Origin: an uncultured Pseudomonadota bacterium
GTDB taxonomy: Bacteria; Pseudomonadota; Gammaproteobacteria; Steroidobacterales; Steroidobacteraceae
Direction of reading: 5' to 3'
Assembly: GCA_903862885.1 (NCBI GenBank)
Contig: CAIOZU010000002.1
Location: 1-32,395, forward strand
Length of the DNA: 32,395 nt
Shown here: positions 24,177 to 32,324 of the stretch, piece after piece
How the letters are laid out: the number at the start of each line of letters is the position of its first letter
Numbering within the stretch: position 1 is the first letter of the stretch
The notes under the pieces: model-generated
What the model saw: the letters and a program-made list of their open reading frames with translations, nothing else
Database searches by the model: none
What the model was told of the DNA's origin: nothing
Program-made: the position numbers and the translations under genes

Positions 24177-25601
24177 ATGCTAATACCCGTGATTCTGTCT
24201 GGCGGCTCAGGCACTCGTTTGTGGCCTTTGTCGCGTGAGCACCACCCCAAGCAATTCTTGCCCTTGGTCGGCGAAGAATCCTTGCTGCAAGACACGTTAA
24301 GGCGAGTGGCGAAGCTCGAGGTGGCCGGGCCTTTGGTGGTCTGTAACGAGCATCATCGTTTCATGGTTGCCGAGCAGCTGCGTCAGATGGATGTGACGCC
24401 CTCAGGTATTTTGCTGGAACCCGTTGGGCGCAATACTGCACCGGCGGTGGCGGTGGCCGCACTCGCTGCGCAACAGCTCGCTGGAGCGGGTGAGGAGGCG
24501 ATCATGCTGGTACTGCCAGCGGATCATATGATCACCGATGTGGCAGGCTTTCATCGCGCGGTGTCGGTCGGTCTCAAAGAAGCGCGTGCCGGCAAGCTGG
24601 TGACCTTCGGCGTGGTGCCTACTCAGGCGGAGGTGGGCTACGGCTATATTCGTCGCGGTCAGGGGGCGGGCCCGGGTTATCCGATCGCGGAATTTGTAGA
24701 AAAGCCGAACGCTGAGCGGGCAGCCCACTATGTCGCCTCCGGTGAATACCTGTGGAATAGCGGCATGTTCATGTTTTCAGCCACCCGTTATCTTGAGGAG
24801 CTCGCGGTGTTTGCGCCGGCGATGCGTGTGTGTTGTGAGGCGGCGTGGGCAGCGGCGCAGAAGGATTTGGATTTCACTCGCCTGCCGATTGATGAGTTTA
24901 GCGTGTGCCCGAGCGATTCGATCGACTACGCCGTGATGGAAAAAACCGCATCAGCGATCGTCGTGCCTTTAGATGCGGGTTGGAGCGATGTGGGTTCATG
25001 GTCTGCTCTGCACGATAGTTTACCGGCGGATGCGTTCGGTAATGTCTCGCGTGGTGACGTGGTCAGTGAGGACTCAGTGGGCTGTTATCTGTATTCAACG
25101 GGGCGTTTGGTCGCCACCGTGGGTCTGACGGATCATGTGGTTATTGAGACCAAGGATGCGGTGTTGGTAGCGCCTAAGGCGCGCGTACAAGATGTCAAGA
25201 ACCTAGTGACCACTCTAAAAAAACTGGGTCGATCAGAGCCATCGCTGCACCGCGAGGTGTTCAGGCCGTGGGGGAGCTATGACAGTATCGATGGCGGTGC
25301 GCGCTTTAAGGTGAAGCGGCTCACCGTCAATCCGGGTGCCAAGCTGTCCTTGCAGATGCATCATCATCGCGCCGAGCACTGGATTGTGGTGGAAGGGAAT
25401 GCGTTGGTGACCTGTAACGAGCGCGTGTTTTCTTTGTCTGAAAATGAGTCGACCTATATTCCCCAGGGCGCTACCCATCGCATTGAGAACCCAGGCGCGG
25501 TACCGCTACATATTATTGAGGTGCAGTCTGGATCTTATTTAGGTGAGGACGATATTGTTCGTTTCGAAGACACCTATGGGCGACAAGGCACTAACACGTG
25601 A
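24177..25601 (+). CDS. manC: Mannose-1-phosphate guanylyltransferase / mannose-6-phosphate isomerase
   Basis: This is a bifunctional enzyme of the ManC/AlgA/CpsB type. It makes GDP-mannose from mannose-1-phosphate and also converts fructose-6-phosphate to mannose-6-phosphate. The 474-residue protein starts with PVILSGGSGTRLWPLSR and HPKQFLPL, the nucleotide-binding and pyrophosphorylase motifs. It has FVEKPN and NSGMFMF in the transferase domain and ends with a cupin isomerase domain containing QMHHHRAEHW (His395-His397) and PQGATHRIENPG. TAAGGA lies seven bases before the ATG at 24177, which excludes an in-frame start 11 codons upstream. It lies 36 bp after ugd and 16 bp before manB. Confidence 0.95.
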   Translation: MLIPVILSGGSGTRLWPLSREHHPKQFLPLVGEESLLQDTLRRVAKLEVAGPLVVCNEHHRFMVAEQLRQMDVTPSGILLEPVGRNTAPAVAVAALAAQQLAGAGEEAIMLVLPADHMITDVAGFHRAVSVGLKEARAGKLVTFGVVPTQAEVGYGYIRRGQGAGPGYPIAEFVEKPNAERAAHYVASGEYLWNSGMFMFSATRYLEELAVFAPAMRVCCEAAWAAAQKDLDFTRLPIDEFSVCPSDSIDYAVMEKTASAIVVPLDAGWSDVGSWSALHDSLPADAFGNVSRGDVVSEDSVGCYLYSTGRLVATVGLTDHVVIETKDAVLVAPKARVQDVKNLVTTLKKLGRSEPSLHREVFRPWGSYDSIDGGARFKVKRLTVNPGAKLSLQMHHHRAEHWIVVEGNALVTCNERVFSLSENESTYIPQGATHRIENPGAVPLHIIEVQSGSYLGEDDIVRFEDTYGRQGTNT

Positions 25602-25617
25602 TGGCTAAGGATTATTC

Positions 25618-26991
25618 ATGACGAGTATTACCGCGTTTAAAGCCTATGACCTGCGGGGTCGAATACCAGATGAGCTGAACGCAGACATTGCTTATCGTGT
25701 GGCGCGCGCTTACGCGGCGTTTCTGAAGCCGAAGCGCGTCTGTGTGGGTCGGGACATCCGCTTGTCGAGTGCTGAACTGGCGACCGCCGTGATTCGTGGC
25801 TTGGTGGAGTCGGGTGTCGATGTGGTGGACATTGGTCTATGCGGCACCGAAGGTGTTTATTTTGCGACGTCTGACCTGAAAGTGGATGGCGGCATCATGG
25901 TGACCGCCAGTCATAATCCGCCAGACTATAATGGGATGAAGTTCGTGCGCGAAGGCTCGCGCCCGATATCTGCGGATACTGGTTTGAAAGACATTCGTCG
26001 TCTCGCAGAAGCGGGGAATTTTGCGCAAGTGACTCAGTGGGGGTCGGTGAGTGTCATTGATGGGACGACGCGCTATATCAATCATCTTTTGTCGTACGTG
26101 GATATCGCCAAGTTAAAGCCTTTAAAAATCGTCTGTGATGCGGGCAACGGAGGCGCGGGCCTGACGATCGATCAGCTAGAGCCGCATCTGCCTTTTACCT
26201 TCGTTAAGCTGCATCACGAGCCGGATGGCACTTTCCCGCATGGCGTACCCAATCCGATGTTGGAGGCGAATCGCGCGCCGATGATCGCTGCATTAAAGCG
26301 TGAGAAAGCGGCGATGGGGATCGCGTGGGATGGTGATTACGATCGCTGTTTCTTTTTTGATGAGAGCGGGGTATTTTTAGAAGGCTATTACATCGTCGGT
26401 CTGCTGGCCTCTGTGTTTTTACAGCGTGAGCCAGGTGCAAAAATTGTGCATGACCCACGCTTGACATGGAACACGCTGGATATCGTCACGTCGCGGGGTG
26501 GGACCCCGGTGTTGTGTAAGTCGGGTCATGCCTTTATCAAAGATGCGATGCGCAAAGTCGACGCGGCCTATGGCGGTGAAATGAGCGCCCATCATTATTT
26601 TAGAGATTTCGCCTACTGTGACAGCGGGATGATTCCGTGGTTAGTGTTGGCGCAGGTGCTCAGTGAAAGCGGGCAGAGTCTCTCGTCGTTGGTTGCCGAG
26701 CGCATGCGCTTGTTTCCTGCCAGTGGTGAGATCAATCGCCGTGTGCCCGATGCGCCTGCGGCGATCGCGGCCATCGAGGCCCGCTATCGTCCAGGGGCGG
26801 TGGCTGTTGACTTCACGGATGGTTTATCAATCGAGTTCGCGCAGTGGCGTTTCAACTTGCGCTCCTCGAACACGGAGCCACTGCTGCGGCTCAATGTAGA
26901 GAGTCGCGCAGATCAGGCGCTCATGGTCGCAAAGACCGATGAGATGCTCGCTTTCTTAGCCACCTTCGGTGCGGTGGTCGCCGACCAGTGA
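25618..26991 (+). CDS. manB: Phosphomannomutase (phosphomannomutase/phosphoglucomutase)
   Basis: This enzyme interconverts mannose-6-phosphate and mannose-1-phosphate, the step between the two activities of ManC. The 457-residue alpha-D-phosphohexomutase has all four signature loops: the phosphoserine loop TASHNPPDYNGMKF (Ser98), the metal-binding DGDYDRC (Asp238, Asp240, Asp242), the sugar-binding GEMSAHHYF, and the phosphate-binding RSSNTEPLL. AAGGA precedes the ATG by eight bases. Proteins of this group (CpsG, AlgC) often accept glucose phosphates as well, which would also supply UDP-glucose for Ugd. It ends the polysaccharide-precursor operon. Confidence 0.94.
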   Translation: MTSITAFKAYDLRGRIPDELNADIAYRVARAYAAFLKPKRVCVGRDIRLSSAELATAVIRGLVESGVDVVDIGLCGTEGVYFATSDLKVDGGIMVTASHNPPDYNGMKFVREGSRPISADTGLKDIRRLAEAGNFAQVTQWGSVSVIDGTTRYINHLLSYVDIAKLKPLKIVCDAGNGGAGLTIDQLEPHLPFTFVKLHHEPDGTFPHGVPNPMLEANRAPMIAALKREKAAMGIAWDGDYDRCFFFDESGVFLEGYYIVGLLASVFLQREPGAKIVHDPRLTWNTLDIVTSRGGTPVLCKSGHAFIKDAMRKVDAAYGGEMSAHHYFRDFAYCDSGMIPWLVLAQVLSESGQSLSSLVAERMRLFPASGEINRRVPDAPAAIAAIEARYRPGAVAVDFTDGLSIEFAQWRFNLRSSNTEPLLRLNVESRADQALMVAKTDEMLAFLATFGAVVADQ

Positions 26992-27035
26992 GGGCGGGGC
27001 GCTTCGGTGGCGTTAGGGATCGGTCGGGGTCCGCT

Positions 27036-27072
27036 GAATCAGAATGATTCGCAAATAAGACTGATTCTCGTT
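27036..27072 (+). promoter_or_regulatory. Fur-box-like operator upstream of feoA
   Basis: GAATCAGAATGATTC (27036-27050) is a perfect 6-3-6 inverted repeat, and an overlapping second set of Fur-like hexamers (AATAAG, GATTCTC) runs to about 27070. Fur, the iron-responsive repressor, binds arrays of NATWAT-like repeats of this kind. The position overlapping the feoA promoter fits iron repression. Confidence 0.7.
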
Positions 27073-27078
27073 TATAAT
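27073..27078 (+). promoter_or_regulatory. -10 element of the feoA promoter
   Basis: A perfect TATAAT ends only five bases before the feoA ATG. Initiation at the usual distance would fall on or next to the ATG, giving a leaderless message. The -35 is poor and lies within the Fur-box region. Confidence 0.65.
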
Positions 27079-27083
27079 GACCT

Positions 27084-27407
27084 ATGCGACCTCAATCTGA
27101 CCCTACGGTGCTGAGTCAGCCGACCCCTGACGACCCATCGATCGACTTGCTGCAGATGCCCTTGCGCCAGGAGGGCTATGTCGTGGGCATGACCGCGGGG
27201 GACGGTGTTCACGCGGATTTAGCGGGACGCTTGGGGGAGCTGGGTTTTCTGCCTGGGGAGCCTATTCAGGTGATCGCCAAGGCGTCTTTTGGGGGGCCAC
27301 TGGCGGTGCGGGTGGCGGGTGGTACGTTCGCCTTAAGGCAAGTGGAGGCCGCCACCGTTCGGGTGGTGCTCGGCCGCCAAGCGCCGTCCACGGCGGGGCT
27401 CGTGTGA
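27084..27407 (+). CDS. feoA: Ferrous iron transport protein FeoA
   Basis: FeoA is a small cytoplasmic SH3-like protein required for FeoB-dependent ferrous iron uptake. The 107-residue product has the FeoA core (GYVVGMTAGDGVHADLAGRLGELG-type segment, then FLPGEPIQVIAKASFGGPLAVRV and FALRQVEAATVRV). It has about 25 extra residues at the N-terminus compared with typical FeoA (75-85). An internal ATG at 27156 would give a standard-length protein but has no ribosome site; the ATG at 27084 has none either and abuts the -10. The stop overlaps the feoB GTG start. Confidence 0.92.
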   Translation: MRPQSDPTVLSQPTPDDPSIDLLQMPLRQEGYVVGMTAGDGVHADLAGRLGELGFLPGEPIQVIAKASFGGPLAVRVAGGTFALRQVEAATVRVVLGRQAPSTAGLV

Positions 27408-29302
27408 GCACTGACCAAGGCATTCCCTTGATCGCATTGGTGGGCAACCCCAACTGCGGCAAAAGTGCGCTCTTCAATTTGTTAACCGGCAGCCGTCAGA
27501 AGGTTGCTAACTACGCCGGCGTGACGGTTGAGCGCAAGGCGGGGCGTCTGGTCAACCCGCAGGGTCGGCCGATACAGGTGTTGGATTTACCCGGCACCTA
27601 CAGCCTTCATGCTCGGACACCCGATGAGCAGGTGACCTGTGATTATGTGTTGGGTCGTCTGCCTCACGAGCCACGGGCGAGCCTGCTGGTGGTGGTGGTC
27701 GACGCGACCCATCTCAAGCGTCAACTGCGTTTAGTGATGCAACTGAAGCGCACCGGCCATCGCTTAGTCGTGGCGCTCAATATGGTCGACTTGGCGCGAC
27801 GCCATGGACGGGTCATCGACCGCACGCAATTATCGGCAGCCTTAGGTGTGCCGGTGATTGAGACGGTCGGCATTCAGTCGGATGGCGCGGCGGCTTTGAT
27901 TCGCTATTTAACTGAAACGCTGGCAGCCCCTGAGTCAGCCGTTGAGGCGCCGGCGGCGCTTGGCCCGGTGGCGTCTGTGCGCATGGACATGGACAGCCAA
28001 ATCGTTGATCAACGAGCCGTGGATGCCCTATTGCAGTCCCTTGGCTACCCACGAGATAGCGGCGTGTCTGGCAGTGAGCGCATCGATCGAGTGGTGCTTC
28101 ATCCAATCGTCGGACCCTTGTTGTTATTGGCGATCTTATTTTTAGTATTTCAAGCCGTGTTCTCGTGGGCGCAGCCGTTCATGAGCGCGATCAGCAGTGC
28201 GATCGCCTGGGTCGCTGCCGGTGTGATGAGTGTGGTGCCACCCGGATTGTTTCGTAGCTTGCTAGTGGATGGCGTGGTCGCTGGCGCCGGCGCCGTACTG
28301 GTTTTTTTACCGCAAATCATCATCTTGTTTGCCTTTATCTTGTTGTTAGAAGACTCAGGCTACTTGCCGCGAGCAGCTTTCCTTCTCGATCGTATGATGG
28401 GCGGTGTGGGTTTGTCGGGTCGCTCGTTTATTCCGCTCTTATCGAGTTTCGCTTGTGCGGTGCCTGGGGTGATGGCTACGCGCACCATCCCTAATCCACG
28501 CGACCGACTGGTCACGATCTTGATTGCGCCGCTGATGACCTGCTCTGCGCGACTGCCGATTTATGCGCTGCTCATCGGTGCCTTTATCCCCAGTCACACG
28601 CTGGCTTTCGGTGTGGATTTACAGGGGGTTGTGTTGTTCCTTCTGTACTTATTAGGTGTCCTGAGTGCGTTTTTCGTCGCCTTGCTGTTAAAAGGCTTTC
28701 GCCGTCAGTCCGGTGCGGCGCCCTTGCAAATGGAACTGCCTAGCTATCACTGGCCAAGTGCGCGGCATTTGGTGCGAGGACTGTTGCAACGCGTCGAGAT
28801 TTTTTTAAAGCGGGTCGGCTCCATCATTGTGAGCTTGATGGTATTGCTGTGGTTTCTCAGTTCTGTGCCTTCGCCACCGGTCGGATATGTGGGGCCTGCG
28901 ATTCAGTGGAGTTACGCGGGTCGGCTGGGGGCGTGGCTATTACATGTGTTTGCTCCCATTGGCTTTAATTGGCAGATCTCGGTGGCACTGATACCGGGAT
29001 TGGCTGCGCGTGAGGTGGCCATTGGCGCATTGGGTACCGTGTATGCCTTAGGTGCAACCGGCAGTGATGTGGCAGGTCAGCTCGCGCCGCTCATACAGAG
29101 GGCTTGGACCCTGCCTACGGCGTTGTCATTGCTTGCTTGGTATGTATTTGCACCACAGTGCGTATCCACGTTGGCGGTGGTGCGACGCGAAACAAATTCT
29201 TGGTGGGTGCCTGCGACCATGGCCGGCTATCAATTTGCGATGGCTTATGGGGCGGCGTGGCTTACCTATCAGCTGAGCCGTTGGGCATTGGGTATTGCAT
29301 GA
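27404..29302 (+). CDS. feoB: Ferrous iron transporter FeoB
   Basis: FeoB is the inner-membrane Fe2+ transporter with an N-terminal GTPase. The 632-residue protein starts at a GTG overlapping the feoA stop. The G domain has GNPNCGKS (14-21), DLPG (61-64) and NMVD. The membrane part has two gate repeats, including LLEDSGYLPRAAFLLDRMM and SSFACAVPGVMATRTI. It is shorter than the 773-residue E. coli protein, mainly in loops and the region after the G domain. A small third gene overlaps its end (ATGA), so feoA-feoB and the small gene form one iron-regulated operon. Confidence 0.96.
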   Translation: MSTDQGIPLIALVGNPNCGKSALFNLLTGSRQKVANYAGVTVERKAGRLVNPQGRPIQVLDLPGTYSLHARTPDEQVTCDYVLGRLPHEPRASLLVVVVDATHLKRQLRLVMQLKRTGHRLVVALNMVDLARRHGRVIDRTQLSAALGVPVIETVGIQSDGAAALIRYLTETLAAPESAVEAPAALGPVASVRMDMDSQIVDQRAVDALLQSLGYPRDSGVSGSERIDRVVLHPIVGPLLLLAILFLVFQAVFSWAQPFMSAISSAIAWVAAGVMSVVPPGLFRSLLVDGVVAGAGAVLVFLPQIIILFAFILLLEDSGYLPRAAFLLDRMMGGVGLSGRSFIPLLSSFACAVPGVMATRTIPNPRDRLVTILIAPLMTCSARLPIYALLIGAFIPSHTLAFGVDLQGVVLFLLYLLGVLSAFFVALLLKGFRRQSGAAPLQMELPSYHWPSARHLVRGLLQRVEIFLKRVGSIIVSLMVLLWFLSSVPSPPVGYVGPAIQWSYAGRLGAWLLHVFAPIGFNWQISVALIPGLAAREVAIGALGTVYALGATGSDVAGQLAPLIQRAWTLPTALSLLAWYVFAPQCVSTLAVVRRETNSWWVPATMAGYQFAMAYGAAWLTYQLSRWALGIA

Positions 29303-29499
29303 GTCTGTGCGTGGAGCAGGGCGTGGTCGCGGCGCTGGTGCTGCTCAGTCTGCTGATTGTGCTAAAGACCTTATTGCCGTTCAGTTGGCGCGTGGGTTTA
29401 GCTCGGCGAATGGCGGGTAAGGTGCCGGACAGGCTGCGTATCTGGTTGGCGGGGCGCTCTGCGTGTGATGCCTGTGGTCGACGCAGTGGCTTAGGCTAA
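29299..29499 (+). CDS. Small membrane protein of the feo operon (DUF6587-like)
   Basis: The 66-residue product starts at an ATG overlapping the feoB stop. One membrane helix (GVVAALVLLSLLIVLKTLL) is followed by an Arg-rich cytoplasmic tail ending in ACDACGRRSG, a CxxC pair. Small proteins with this plan are found after feoB in Xanthomonadales and relatives, grouped as DUF6587 as far as I recall. It occupies the place of feoC but has no winged-helix domain. The CxxC might bind iron or a cluster or stabilise FeoB; that is inference. The overlap and shared strand make it a real gene. Confidence 0.72.
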   Translation: MSLCVEQGVVAALVLLSLLIVLKTLLPFSWRVGLARRMAGKVPDRLRIWLAGRSACDACGRRSGLG

Positions 29500-29529
29500 G
29501 CCGCTTCGACTGTGGTGAGCCAAAGGCCC

Positions 29530-30372
29530 TTAGCCGACCCATAGCACGACGAGTGCGGCGAACAAGCAGTAGCCGCCAAACAGGTGCCAGCGACCTTGTT
29601 CCAGCCAGCGGGACAGCCAACGCAGCGCCACAAGCCCCGCTAAGAAGCTCAGCAGCATGCCGACTAGGCTTGGGCTCAACAGCTGCAGCAGGGACTCTTT
29701 GGGGACCGTGGTGAGCGCGTCACGTGCTTTAAAAAAGCGGTGCAGTTCGCGCACGAGCACCACCGGGGTGAGCACCACGGCGAGCGCAAAGCTGAATTCC
29801 TCTGCTCTGCGTCGCGACACCCCTAACAGCAGACCGGCTGAGATCGTGGCCCCTGAACGCGAGAAACCACGAAACGGTAGGCACAAGCCTTGGATCGCAC
29901 CCACCCACAGCGCGCTACGAAGGTGCATCGTGCCGTTACGCTCCCGTAGTCGCGAGGACGTGATAATCAAGATGCCGGCCGTTGCCAGTGCCGCAGCCAT
30001 CAGTCGCGCGTTGCCAAACAGCGATTCAATCTCAAAGTGGCTGGCGTGCGGTGCGATCAGCCGCTGTATTAGCATTTGCAGACCCAGACCCACCAGACCG
30101 GTGAGGGCGGTCGCTGCGAGTAGGTGCGCGATGTGAGTTTGAAATGATCGCATCGATGAAAAATAGGTGGCGCGCCACGCGGCCCAAAAATAGACGATCA
30201 CCGCGCACATGGTGCCGGTGTGCAACATCACCAGCAGTAACGTCATCTCAGGCGTGGTCGGATCCAGTCCCAACAGTTTCTCAGTGACAATCACGTGCGC
30301 TGAACTGGACACTGGGAGCAGTTCGGCAGCACCTTGCACGATAGCCAACAGGATGAGGTGCAGTGGGTTCAT
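29530..30372 (-). CDS. uppP: Undecaprenyl-diphosphatase UppP (BacA)
   Basis: UppP removes a phosphate from undecaprenyl diphosphate, recycling the lipid carrier used for peptidoglycan and surface polysaccharide. The 280-residue membrane protein has the two catalytic regions: QGAAELLPVSSSAH (residues 13-26, with Glu17) and FRGFSRSGAT. The first motif departs from the usual GxTEFLPxSSSGH at the Thr, Phe and final Gly. Multi-helix topology and length fit the family. It is transcribed leftward, downstream of tRNA-Val with no clear terminator between, so it may share the tRNA promoter. It is placed tail to tail with the feo operon. Confidence 0.9.
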   Translation of the reverse strand: MNPLHLILLAIVQGAAELLPVSSSAHVIVTEKLLGLDPTTPEMTLLLVMLHTGTMCAVIVYFWAAWRATYFSSMRSFQTHIAHLLAATALTGLVGLGLQMLIQRLIAPHASHFEIESLFGNARLMAAALATAGILIITSSRLRERNGTMHLRSALWVGAIQGLCLPFRGFSRSGATISAGLLLGVSRRRAEEFSFALAVVLTPVVLVRELHRFFKARDALTTVPKESLLQLLSPSLVGMLLSFLAGLVALRWLSRWLEQGRWHLFGGYCLFAALVVLWVG

Positions 30373-30526
30373 GTCGGCTCCGTGGATGCCCTTGGACTCA
30401 AGTGACCGTTGTTGGAGGTCTTAATCGTCGGTCGATCGACACACCCGTCACGCGCCGCCTACGGATGATAGGCCGACCCGTTGCGTGTCAGTCGGTGGTG
30501 GCCGCCGCGGTAAGTCTTTGAATTAG

Positions 30527-30601
30527 TGGTGGGCGGTACAGGGCTTGAACCTGTGACCCCTGCCGTGTGAAAGCAGTGCTCTACCGCTGAGCTAACCGCC
30601 C
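30527..30601 (-). tRNA. tRNA-Val (anticodon CAC)
   Basis: On the minus strand a complete cloverleaf reads from GGGCGGT at 30601 to the matching ACCGCCC, discriminator A and an encoded CCA at 30527. The D arm is AGCTCAGCGGTAGAGC and the T arm contains GGTTCAAGCC. The anticodon stem CTGCT/GGCAG encloses the loop TTCACAC, giving anticodon CAC, which reads the valine codon GUG. Confidence 0.95.
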
Positions 30602-30612
30602 GCCGACTAATG

Positions 30613-30639
30613 CCCAAGCCCTCATTCTAAGGGCTTGGG
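30613..30639. repeat. Perfect 10-bp inverted repeat around the tRNA-Val -10 element
   Basis: CCCAAGCCCT (30613-30622) and AGGGCTTGGG (30630-30639) are exact inverted copies separated by seven bases. The seven-base centre contains the -10 hexamer of the tRNA-Val promoter. No T-run follows on either strand, so it is not a typical terminator. Confidence 0.85.
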
Positions 30640-30652
30640 AGCTGGCATTCAA
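30624..30652 (-). promoter_or_regulatory. Sigma-70 promoter for tRNA-Val
   Basis: On the minus strand, TTGAAT (30652-30647) and TAGAAT (30629-30624) are separated by exactly 17 bp. Transcription would begin near 30617, about 16 bases before the mature tRNA end. Confidence 0.65.
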
Positions 30653-30806
30653 TCAACATTCGCACGCTGTTATCGGCGAGCTGGATAAGTGGAGGTCAGC
30701 GGCAAAGGGGTGAAAGACCGGTGACGGGTGCTTTTCCAGCCCGCGCGCCGCCGGTGGGGGGTGTGTTCGCGTATCCTTGGCGCGGAGTGAGACAGACAGG
30801 TAATTT

Positions 30807-32216
30807 ATGACGATCCGCACGCGATTTGCACCGAGTCCGACGGGCATGCTCCATATTGGTGGCGTACGCACCGCGCTGTTCAGTTGGTTGGTCGCGCGCC
30901 GCGCGGGTGGCGTCTTTATTCTTCGGATCGAAGACACCGATCGGGAGCGTTCCACGCCTGAGGCGGTGCACGCGATCATTGAAGGCATGCAGTGGCTTGG
31001 TTTAACTGCCGATGAGGGGCCATTTTACCAGACCGATCGCTATCCGCGATATCACGAAGTCATCAACCAATTCCTGCAGTCGGGCCACGCTTACCGTTGC
31101 TATTGTTCTAAAGAGGAACTCGATGAGATGCGCGCAGCGCAGTCAGCGCGTAAGGAAAAGCCACGCTACGACGGGCGCTGCCGGCACGGCGCGATCGTCC
31201 GTGAGGGGGTCACCCCGGTGGTGCGTTTTGCTAACCCGCAAGAGGGGCAAGTGGTGGTTCGTGATCTAGTCCACGGGCCGATTGTTTTTCAAAATTCTGA
31301 ATTAGACGATTTGATTATTCTGCGCTCGGATGGCAATCCGACTTACAACTTTTGTGTGGCGGTGGATGATTGGGATATGCGCATCACGCACGTGGTGCGT
31401 GGCGATGATCACATTAACAACACGCCACGGCAGATCAACTTATTGATGGCGATGGGTGCAGAGCCGCCGATTTATGCGCATTTGCCAATGATTTTGGGCC
31501 CGGATGGAACCAAGTTATCTAAACGGCATGGGGCGGTGAGTGTGCTTGAGTACCGCGAAGCGGGCTTTTTGCCAGAGGCTTTATTAAATTATCTCGGTAG
31601 GCTCGGTTGGTCGCATGGCGATCAAGAGATCTTTTCTATTGAAGAAATGATTGCGTTGTTTGATTTAGCGGATGTGAATAAGTCGGCTTCTGCACTCAAC
31701 CCTGAAAAGATGGCTTGGACAAATCAGCAGCATATGATGCGCTCGCCGAGCGCTCATCTGACGGCGCCACTCGCGCTGCACTTGCAGGCTTTGGGGGTGA
31801 TTGATCCGAGTGCGCGCTCGCTTGAGGCGATCGTCGCTTCGCAACGCGAACGGGCTAAGACGCTGCGTGAGATGGCAGAGGCGAGCCTGTTTTTTTATCG
31901 CGCACCGACCGCTTATGAGAGCAAGGCGGCGGGCAAACACCTCAATGCGACCGCGCTGCCCTGGTTGCAGGTGGCCGAGGAGGCGCTCGGTGAGTTGCTT
32001 ACCTGGGGGGCGGTTGATATCCATCGCTCCCTAGAGACGTTGGCGGCAAGCCATGGGGTGTCACTTGGAAAAATCGCTCAACCGCTGCGCGTGGCGGTGG
32101 CGGGCGGTGGGGTTTCACCACCCATTGACCAGACGCTGGCGATTTTGGGGCGCACGGAGGTGTTAGCGCGCCTGGCCGCGGCGGTGGCGTATATTGCCGG
32201 TCAGCCAGCCGTTTAG
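30807..32216 (+). CDS. gltX: Glutamyl-tRNA synthetase
   Basis: GltX charges tRNA-Glu with glutamate. The 469-residue protein is the canonical class I enzyme: RFAPSPTGMLHIGG (the HIGH motif at 16-19), IEDTDRERS, and the KLSKRHG motif from Lys236. A zinc site is formed by Cys98, Cys100, Cys125 and His127, the same positions as in the E. coli enzyme, which points to the gammaproteobacterial discriminating type. Only a weak AGGT precedes the ATG at 30807. It is transcribed rightward, divergent from tRNA-Val, and is followed by a tRNA-Ala gene with its own promoter. Confidence 0.98.
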   Translation: MTIRTRFAPSPTGMLHIGGVRTALFSWLVARRAGGVFILRIEDTDRERSTPEAVHAIIEGMQWLGLTADEGPFYQTDRYPRYHEVINQFLQSGHAYRCYCSKEELDEMRAAQSARKEKPRYDGRCRHGAIVREGVTPVVRFANPQEGQVVVRDLVHGPIVFQNSELDDLIILRSDGNPTYNFCVAVDDWDMRITHVVRGDDHINNTPRQINLLMAMGAEPPIYAHLPMILGPDGTKLSKRHGAVSVLEYREAGFLPEALLNYLGRLGWSHGDQEIFSIEEMIALFDLADVNKSASALNPEKMAWTNQQHMMRSPSAHLTAPLALHLQALGVIDPSARSLEAIVASQRERAKTLREMAEASLFFYRAPTAYESKAAGKHLNATALPWLQVAEEALGELLTWGAVDIHRSLETLAASHGVSLGKIAQPLRVAVAGGGVSPPIDQTLAILGRTEVLARLAAAVAYIAGQPAV

Positions 32217-32232
32217 AGGCGCCTGAGCGCCT
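32217..32232. repeat. Hairpin directly after gltX
   Basis: AGGCGC and GCGCCT pair across a CTGA loop immediately after the gltX stop. No T-run follows, so a role in termination or in stabilising the mRNA end is only possible. Confidence 0.45.
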
Positions 32233-32282
32233 GTCCCGGGCTCTGGGCGTGGTCCGTGAGTCCACGTGGTTGGCTTTCATTG

Positions 32283-32311
32283 TTGACAGGTTGCACGTCA
32301 CCGCTTAATGT
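32283..32311 (+). promoter_or_regulatory. Strong sigma-70 promoter for tRNA-Ala
   Basis: A perfect -35 TTGACA (32283-32288) is followed after exactly 17 bp by TAATGT (32306-32311). The bases after the -10 are almost all G and C, the kind of discriminator seen at stringently controlled stable-RNA promoters. Transcription would start near 32318, about seven bases before the tRNA. Confidence 0.8.
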
Positions 32312-32324
32312 CCCGCCGCCGCGT

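Noticed and set aside
30611-30641. Inverted repeat between tRNA-Val and gltX as a terminator
   Set aside because: No T-run on either side, and it overlaps a well-spaced promoter for the tRNA.
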